Below, in pieces: positions 1 to 4,566 of a stretch of DNA of 6,422 bases (within the stretch, counting starts at the first letter, position 1; the number at the start of each line of letters is the position of its first letter). Made by a program: the position numbers and the translations under genes. The stretch lies in assembly GCA_017523185.1 (NCBI GenBank), contig JAFWXB010000299.1:1-6422 (forward strand). The letters run 5' to 3'. Source of the stretch: Lachnospiraceae bacterium (lineage in GTDB: Bacteria; Bacillota_A; Clostridia; Lachnospirales; Lachnospiraceae). The notes under the pieces were generated by a model. It worked only from the letters and a program-made list of their open reading frames with translations, had not been told where the DNA came from and made no database searches.

Positions 1-557
1 CCAGCTGGATAGATTATTGTAAAACATTGATTGATACATATCATATCGATAAAGTTGTAAGTATTGTTTCTGGTGGAAATACAGGACAAGAATCTATTTA
101 TAATGGGCTAAAAAAGGCTAATGAATTGTATTCAGAGGATAGTATTGTTTTAATTCATGATGGTGTAAGACCATTAATAGATAGAAATACAATTAGTAAT
201 GCGATTATATGCGTAAAAGAGAATGGTTCTGCTATAACTGTATCACCTGCGATTGAAACAGTAGTAATTAAACAGACAGAAGATAAAGTAGAACAGATAT
301 TAAATAGAAAAAGTTGTCATCATGCAAAAGCACCACAATGTTTTATTTTAAAGGATATTTTTGAAGCTCATAATAAAGCGAAAAAAGAACAGAAAAATGA
401 TTTTATAGATTCAGCATTTTTAATGCAATATTATGGTTATGAGTTACATACCATAGAGGGAACATCAGAAAATATTAAAATTACTACTCCAAGTGATTTT
501 TATATGTTTCGTGCTATTGTAGAGGCAAGAGAAATTTCAGAAAATTTTAATATATAA
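1..557 (+). CDS. IspD/TarI-family cytidylyltransferase, 5'-truncated by window edge
   Basis: C-terminal 184 codons of a CTP-dependent cytidylyltransferase; the reading frame is open to the left edge (first full codon at base 3), so the true start lies outside. A TTG at 27 is inside the frame and has no ribosome binding site. Family signatures visible: GGNTGQESI (bases 72-98) at the place of the IspD/TarI GG-x-x-R-x-x-S loop, HDGVRP (156-173) matching the H-D-x-x-R-P substrate loop, ETVVIK at the DTIK position, KAPQCF (327-344) in place of QTPQ-x-F, and NIKITTP (471-491) matching the terminal N-x-K-[IV]-T-x-P motif. Known members transfer CMP from CTP to methylerythritol phosphate (IspD) or ribitol phosphate (TarI). 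The V in D-G-V-R-P and the sugar-nucleotide neighbours favour a TarI-like role making a CDP-polyol for a surface polymer in the cytoplasm, but the exact substrate cannot be read. The Arg of the first loop is Gly here. It is followed after 25 bases by the dehydrogenase gene. Confidence 0.88.
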   Translation, partial: SWIDYCKTLIDTYHIDKVVSIVSGGNTGQESIYNGLKKANELYSEDSIVLIHDGVRPLIDRNTISNAIICVKENGSAITVSPAIETVVIKQTEDKVEQILNRKSCHHAKAPQCFILKDIFEAHNKAKKEQKNDFIDSAFLMQYYGYELHTIEGTSENIKITTPSDFYMFRAIVEAREISENFNI

Positions 558-582
558 AATTAAGAAAAAGGATGATTGAGAT

Positions 583-1641
583 ATGTGGTTAAAATCAGAA
601 CTATATAAGAAAGAGATGAAAAAAATTGCTCAATCAGACATAATTCCATGGGACAATTTAGATGGTAGAAGCATATTGATTACCGGAGCAACCGGCTTAA
701 TTGGAACAGCAATTACAAATGCATTATTAAGTGTGAGAGAAGAAAGAAACTTAAATATTATAATATATGCAATTGTTCGAGATGAAGAAAAAGCACGAAA
801 AATTTTTGGAGAGCAATCAGAACGAATTGGATTAAACATTATAAAACATAGTGATATTCAAAATCCTTTAAAAATACAGAAAACCGTTCATTATATTATA
901 CATGGGGCAAATCCAACAGATAGTTCATTTTTTGTAAATAATCCGGTAGAAACAGCTAAAACAGCATTTTTAGGAACTGTTAATATATTAGATTTTGCAT
1001 ATAAGAAAAAAATAGAAAGTATGGTATTTCTTTCTACTATGGAAGTTTATGGATATCCAGAAAAAGGACATAAAGTTTTAGAAAGTGAAATTGGTAGTTT
1101 TTCTCCCACAAAAGTAAGAAATTGTTATCCAATTAGTAAGCAGATGTGTGAAAATCTTTGTTATTCTTATTTTGCAGAGTATACAGTACCAATAAAAATT
1201 CTTCGATTGACACAGACATTGGGTGTTGGCGTAAATTATAATGATAAGAGGGTTTTTGCAGAATTTGCAAGATGTGCAATAGAAAAGAGAGATATTGTGC
1301 TAAAAACAAAAGGATTAACAGAACGTTCTTACTTAGATATATCAGATGCTGTAACAGCTATTTTATTAGTATTACTAAAAGGAAAAAATGGTGAAGCATA
1401 TACAGTAGCAAACGAAGATACCTATTGTTCTATATATGAAATGGCAAAATTAGTAGCAGACAAATATGGAATTAAAGTTAGAATTGAAGAAGAAGATACT
1501 ACAAAATTTGGTTATGCAGATACATTGTATATGGATTTGGATACAACAAAATTGAAAAAATTGGGATGGTATCCACAATATAGTATAATAGAAACATATC
1601 AAAAGATGATAGAACAAATGGATGATAAGGAGTTTAAATAA
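583..1641 (+). CDS. Extended SDR, NAD-dependent sugar-nucleotide epimerase/dehydratase
   Basis: A complete 352-residue cytoplasmic enzyme of the extended short-chain dehydrogenase/reductase family. Seen: a 30-residue N-terminal lead, then the dinucleotide-binding loop TGATGLIG (residues 34-41), HGAN (107-110) after the fourth strand, STMEVYG (151-157) carrying the catalytic Ser/Thr, and YPISK (182-186) as the Y-x-x-x-K catalytic pair. RLTQTLGVGV (208-217) and TERSYLDISDAV (246-257) match the substrate-side motifs of the dTDP-glucose dehydratase/UDP-sugar epimerase group, and GEAYTVAN (270-277) the C-terminal part. The length is normal for the family and all catalytic residues are present. The start ATG has an AAAAAGGATG purine-rich site 11 bases upstream. 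It lies 25 bases after the cytidylyltransferase, so its substrate may be a CDP-linked polyol or sugar, but the reaction (epimerase, dehydratase, decarboxylase or reductase) cannot be chosen from sequence alone. Confidence 0.9.
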   Translation: MWLKSELYKKEMKKIAQSDIIPWDNLDGRSILITGATGLIGTAITNALLSVREERNLNIIIYAIVRDEEKARKIFGEQSERIGLNIIKHSDIQNPLKIQKTVHYIIHGANPTDSSFFVNNPVETAKTAFLGTVNILDFAYKKKIESMVFLSTMEVYGYPEKGHKVLESEIGSFSPTKVRNCYPISKQMCENLCYSYFAEYTVPIKILRLTQTLGVGVNYNDKRVFAEFARCAIEKRDIVLKTKGLTERSYLDISDAVTAILLVLLKGKNGEAYTVANEDTYCSIYEMAKLVADKYGIKVRIEEEDTTKFGYADTLYMDLDTTKLKKLGWYPQYSIIETYQKMIEQMDDKEFK

Positions 1642-1659
1642 TATAGTTTTAAACTTTTT
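1627..1659 (+). terminator. Weak AT-rich hairpin with T-run, possible attenuator/terminator
   Basis: AGTTTAAA (1631-1638) and its reverse complement TTTAAACT (1648-1655) form an 8-bp stem around a 9-base loop. The stem can be extended by two G-U and two A-U pairs (1627-1630 with 1656-1659). The right arm runs straight into TTTTT. The TAA stop of the dehydrogenase gene (1639-1641) sits in the loop. The layout is that of a Rho-independent terminator, but the core stem has a single G-C pair and would be weak, so partial attenuation or chance in AT-rich DNA are both plausible. Confidence 0.3.
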
Positions 1660-1689
1660 CTTTATAGTAGAAAAATGGATTTATTATTT

Positions 1690-1694
1690 GGAGG
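1690..1694 (+). promoter_or_regulatory. Ribosome binding site GGAGG that fixes the start of the next gene
   Basis: GGAGG lies 7 bases before the ATG at 1702, which is ideal spacing. It falls inside the longer open frame that begins at an ATG at 1675, and that upstream ATG has no purine-rich site in front of it, only the T-rich stretch after the hairpin. This supports 1702 as the true start. Confidence 0.8.
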
Positions 1695-1701
1695 TTTTGA
1701 A

Positions 1702-2526
1702 ATGTCAGAATATGATGAAATTATTGATAAGATTAAAAGTCAAAAATTTTATATATATGGTGCAGGTAGTTATGGAATAAAATTCGAGAAAATTATTACT
1801 AAAATGGGTGTCAAAGATAATTTCATGGGCTATGTAGTAACGAAAAGGAAGAATAATGAGGATTTATCAATTAAAGAAATTACTGAAGTGGAACATACGA
1901 ATTTGATTATTATTGCATCACATTATGTAAATTCAAAAGAGATGGAACAAATGCTTCATAAATTAAATTTTAAAAATTATATTTTGGCATTTCCATATAT
2001 GACAGAATTATATTTTGGATTACCATATAAAACAGGAGTAGCAGTAAATCCTAAAGAAATTGTTAAGGAATATATTAATATTAATTATCATGTTGTATTA
2101 TATTTAGCAATAGATAGTATAATAAAAAATACAGAAATAGGCAAACAGTTATATATAAAAATGATGATGATGTATTCTAAAAAAGAAACTGCATTATATA
2201 AATTAGAACAATTAGAAAAAAGAGTAGAAAATTATAAAAGTGGAAAAATAGAAAATTATAATATACAGATAAGTGAAAATTGTAAAATGATAATGGATGG
2301 CTCACATCGTACTATGTTAGCATATTATTTTGATATTTCAAAAGTTTATGCAGATTTGTATTGTGTAAAGAAAGAAGATATTGAAGAGTACTATCATCCA
2401 TCGGTTCATGAGGATAATTGTTTTTATAAATTATTTAGTAAAGATGAAATAAAATTATTGGAGAATGTAAAAAGAAATATTATGGGAAGTGAATATGAAA
2501 GAATATACATGTACTTCAAAATGTAG
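1702..2526 (+). CDS. Rossmann-like module plus ParB/sulfiredoxin-like domain protein
   Basis: A 274-residue predicted cytoplasmic protein, with no signal peptide or membrane segment. I do not recognise a named family for the whole protein. Residues 15-105 form an alpha/beta nucleotide-binding-like module: KFYIYGAGSYG (15-25), then MGYVVTK (42-48), LIIIAS (68-73) and a helix ending in LNFKNYIL (88-95), the pattern of a GxGxxG Rossmann half. Residues about 120-260 are helical and then carry NCKMIMDGSHRTMLAYYF (193-210) followed by a V-Y-A-D-L-Y strand. The D-G-S-H-R core (199-203) and its setting match the D-G-x-H-R loop of the ParB/sulfiredoxin fold, which in known proteins binds or hydrolyses nucleotides (ParB CTPase, SerK/SbnI serine kinases, sulfiredoxin). 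Four tandem ATG codons encode Met154-157. The start at 1702 is chosen over 1675 because of the GGAGG at 1690-1694. The next gene has the same two-domain order. The domain calls are from motif reading only; a kinase or nucleotide-dependent role in polymer decoration is inference. Confidence 0.8.
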   Translation: MSEYDEIIDKIKSQKFYIYGAGSYGIKFEKIITKMGVKDNFMGYVVTKRKNNEDLSIKEITEVEHTNLIIIASHYVNSKEMEQMLHKLNFKNYILAFPYMTELYFGLPYKTGVAVNPKEIVKEYININYHVVLYLAIDSIIKNTEIGKQLYIKMMMMYSKKETALYKLEQLEKRVENYKSGKIENYNIQISENCKMIMDGSHRTMLAYYFDISKVYADLYCVKKEDIEEYYHPSVHEDNCFYKLFSKDEIKLLENVKRNIMGSEYERIYMYFKM

Positions 2527-2536
2527 GTAGACAAAA

Positions 2537-2544
2537 GAGGGAGG
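2537..2544 (+). promoter_or_regulatory. Ribosome binding site GAGGGAGG with long spacer
   Basis: A strong GAGGGAGG purine tract is the only Shine-Dalgarno-like element before the ATG at 2558. The 13-base spacer is longer than usual. No closer ATG, GTG or TTG is in the gene's frame before the stop codon at 2528-2530, so the ATG at 2558 remains the best start, possibly with reduced efficiency. An internal ATG at 2570 is further away still. Confidence 0.6.
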
Positions 2545-2557
2545 AATAAAAACTAGT

Positions 2558-3718
2558 ATGTGTAGTAATATGGAATTAGAAATAGAACTTATAAATTTAT
2601 TTAATACTGATAAGGATATATACATATATGGGGCTGGAGTTGTGGGAAAGCGACTTTATAAAGTAATTGAAACAAAAAGGTTGGAACATAAAATAAAAGG
2701 ATTTATTATTTCCCAGAAAAATAAAGAAAATTTCGTATGTGGGAAGAAAATTTATAATATAGGAGAGTTAGCAAACAAAGAAATAAAGATATTTGTAGCT
2801 GTAGGTGAGGCATATCAGAATGAAATATTATGTTATTTAAGTAAGAATGGATATAAAGATATTGTTGATGTGTATATCTATTCTTTTTTAAATGAAAAGT
2901 ATATTCCTAAAGGTTTAAATAGAGGAGTACCTCAAGAGATAATTATAGATATCAATGAATTAATGGTAATGCAATTTCGACAGAATGTTTTTTTAAGATA
3001 TGATATTCTTTTGTATTTGGATACATTTCAAAGAGAAAAAAAAGAAAAAATTATGGATTTTTCTAAGTATATCAATGTAAATGCAAGATTGGAAATTTGT
3101 GATAGTGGAGAAGAAATAGCATTAGCATTATATAGTGGTGTGAAAAATATTAAAATAAAACAGAATTATGATGGAGAACCTTGTAATTGTAATATAGATT
3201 GGCTTAAAAAAAGATGTTCAAAAGAAAAAGTAAAGGAAATAGAAGCATTACTGGAAGAATTAAGTATTAAATGGAGACAATATTTTATTGGAATTATATG
3301 GCCACCAGCAAATATATTAGGAGATACTATTATTCAAGAAATTCAAAAAAGTGCAGAAATAGGTAATGTATATGAATTGCAAATAGATTCCAAAGAGGAA
3401 TTGAAAAATTTTATATGGAAAATCTATAATACAGATGATACAGAATTAAGTCAAATAGAGAATAAAGTGCAGAGAATGCAACAAGAATCAGTTTATAATA
3501 TAAAGATTATTGAATTTTATTTGGATAATCCACATTTTTATATAAAAAGATATGGTCATACGATTTCAAAATATGGAATTGATATGAAAAGAGAAATTCG
3601 AAATAAATATTATAAAAGAATACATAATTATATATTTGATATTATTCTTCATACCACAGATAATTATTATCAAAGTAGAGAAATTAGAAAAATTATGGAG
3701 AAATATATAAATGATTAA
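2558..3718 (+). CDS. Rossmann-like module, degenerate ParB-like region and unknown C-terminal domain
   Basis: A 386-residue soluble protein, a paralogue of its upstream neighbour with an extra C-terminal domain. Residues 20-115 repeat the Rossmann-like module: DIYIYGAGVVGKRLYK (20-35), IKGFIIS (46-52), KIFVAV (77-82) and GYKDIVDVYIY (98-108). Residues about 145-235 follow the ParB/sulfiredoxin-like layout of the upstream gene (helix, strand, loop, helix, strand). The D-G-x-H-R core is replaced by DSGEEIALAL (182-191) and then YSGVKNIKIK, so catalytic His and Arg appear lost. Residues about 240-386 form a distinct domain I cannot name. Its landmarks are GIIWPPA (245-251), FIWKIY (285-290), an R-N-K-Y-Y-K segment (348-353) and FDIILHTTDNYYQS (360-373). 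The start ATG follows the GAGGGAGG tract at 2537-2544. The 3' end overlaps the next gene by 8 bases, suggesting translational coupling. Runs of seven T (2988-2994) and eight A (3036-3043) lie in the coding sequence. Confidence 0.78.
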   Translation: MCSNMELEIELINLFNTDKDIYIYGAGVVGKRLYKVIETKRLEHKIKGFIISQKNKENFVCGKKIYNIGELANKEIKIFVAVGEAYQNEILCYLSKNGYKDIVDVYIYSFLNEKYIPKGLNRGVPQEIIIDINELMVMQFRQNVFLRYDILLYLDTFQREKKEKIMDFSKYINVNARLEICDSGEEIALALYSGVKNIKIKQNYDGEPCNCNIDWLKKRCSKEKVKEIEALLEELSIKWRQYFIGIIWPPANILGDTIIQEIQKSAEIGNVYELQIDSKEELKNFIWKIYNTDDTELSQIENKVQRMQQESVYNIKIIEFYLDNPHFYIKRYGHTISKYGIDMKREIRNKYYKRIHNYIFDIILHTTDNYYQSREIRKIMEKYIND

Positions 3719-4526
3719 TGGTAAAGAAGAATTAGAAGCAATATTAAAAAAATATGAAATTGAGTATCAAGATGTGTGTTATATTTTATCTACAATTTTT
3801 TCAGTAAAGGGAATTAGAGAAAATAGAGATATTGAATTTATTTTAAAGCCACAGAAAAGAGAAAAATTACTGAAAAATTACATAGAAAGTGGTGGAAACG
3901 GCTATAATCCTTATAGCGAAGTAATTATTTTTAATGAAAACCTACAATGTCATTTTAATCCATATAGAATATTTGATATAGATGATGAGAAGCTTTTTGA
4001 AGATACCTATTCTGAAAAGTTAGAAGATGGTGCTAGAGTTGTAAAATTAGAGTTGTATGCAGCATTAAAGATTTTGTATAATAAAATAAAAGATAAAAAA
4101 GACATTGATTTAATAAAAGACAAAGGATTTTGGACGGAATCTTTTCAAAAAGAAGTAAATAAATATTTAGAAATTGCAAAAGAAAAGGGGTTTTCTATTT
4201 TTGAAGGAAATCGCCAAGAAAAATGGAAAGAAATATTTGCAAGAGAAAATTTGTATATTTTTGGAACAGGTGGTATCGGAAAAACTTTATTTAAAAAAAT
4301 AGAAAGAGAAGGATTATCTGATAAAATAAACGGATTTTTAGTTTCAAAAAAAAGTGCAGAGTTTCTTTATTCAAAAAGAATCTATGATTTTTCAGAGATA
4401 GATAAATCAAATAGTAATATTTTATTAGCAGTATCATTTTTTAATATAGTAGAAACTAAAAAATTATTACAAGATATGGGTTTTGTTAATATAGAAGAAA
4501 CATATATGTTTTTAGAGAAATATTAA
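3711..4526 (+). CDS. Nucleotidyltransferase-like domain fused to Rossmann-like module
   Basis: A 271-residue soluble protein with the shared Rossmann-like module at its C-terminus rather than N-terminus. Residues 1-135 resemble the minimal nucleotidyltransferase (polymerase-beta-like) fold. KGIRENRDIEF (33-43) gives the acidic D-x-E pair in the usual position after a G-I-R segment, and a lysine/helix region LELYAALKILYNKIKDKKDI (113-132) is like the K-x-x-D-x-x-D tail of these domains. The classical Gly-Ser of the first motif is not clear, so activity is uncertain. Residues 165-180 link to LYIFGTGGIGK (181-191), INGFLVSKK (206-214), NILLAVSF (236-243) and GFVNIEETYMF (257-267), which align block by block with the two preceding proteins. 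The start ATG lies inside the end of the previous gene (8-base overlap), with GGAG at 3697-3700, 10 bases upstream. The function is unknown; transfer of a nucleotide to a small molecule or protein in the polymer pathway is inference. Confidence 0.78.
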   Translation: MINGKEELEAILKKYEIEYQDVCYILSTIFSVKGIRENRDIEFILKPQKREKLLKNYIESGGNGYNPYSEVIIFNENLQCHFNPYRIFDIDDEKLFEDTYSEKLEDGARVVKLELYAALKILYNKIKDKKDIDLIKDKGFWTESFQKEVNKYLEIAKEKGFSIFEGNRQEKWKEIFARENLYIFGTGGIGKTLFKKIEREGLSDKINGFLVSKKSAEFLYSKRIYDFSEIDKSNSNILLAVSFFNIVETKKLLQDMGFVNIEETYMFLEKY

Positions 4527-4566
4527 GGATAGGATATTTTTAAATGAAATAAATTATGAGGTATAT

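Noticed and set aside
27..557. TTG at 27 as the start of the cytidylyltransferase gene
   Set aside because: The frame is open to the left edge, no ribosome binding site precedes 27, and the N-terminal CTP-binding part of the family is missing, so the gene begins outside the window.
630..839. Minus-strand open frame of 69 codons
   Set aside because: It lies wholly inside the well-supported dehydrogenase gene and its product shows no recognisable domain; it is a shadow of the plus-strand gene.
2161..2172. Four tandem ATG codons as an internal start or regulatory repeat
   Set aside because: No ribosome binding site precedes them and they lie in the middle of a continuous domain; a short in-frame trinucleotide repeat is the simplest reading.
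2272..2370. Plasmid or chromosome partition function from the ParB-like motif
   Set aside because: There is no ParA-type ATPase, no DNA-binding helix-turn-helix part in the protein and no centromere-like repeats nearby; the context is surface-polymer synthesis.
4254..4286. Walker A-like GTGGIGKT in the third cassette protein
   Set aside because: The same position in the two sister proteins reads GAGSYGIK and GAGVVGKR, so this is the Rossmann glycine loop; no Walker B or other P-loop NTPase features follow.
4527..4566. Terminator or promoter between the third cassette gene and the transferase gene
   Set aside because: The 40-base gap has no inverted repeat with a T-run and no convincing -35/-10 pair; it only contains the ribosome binding site of the next gene.
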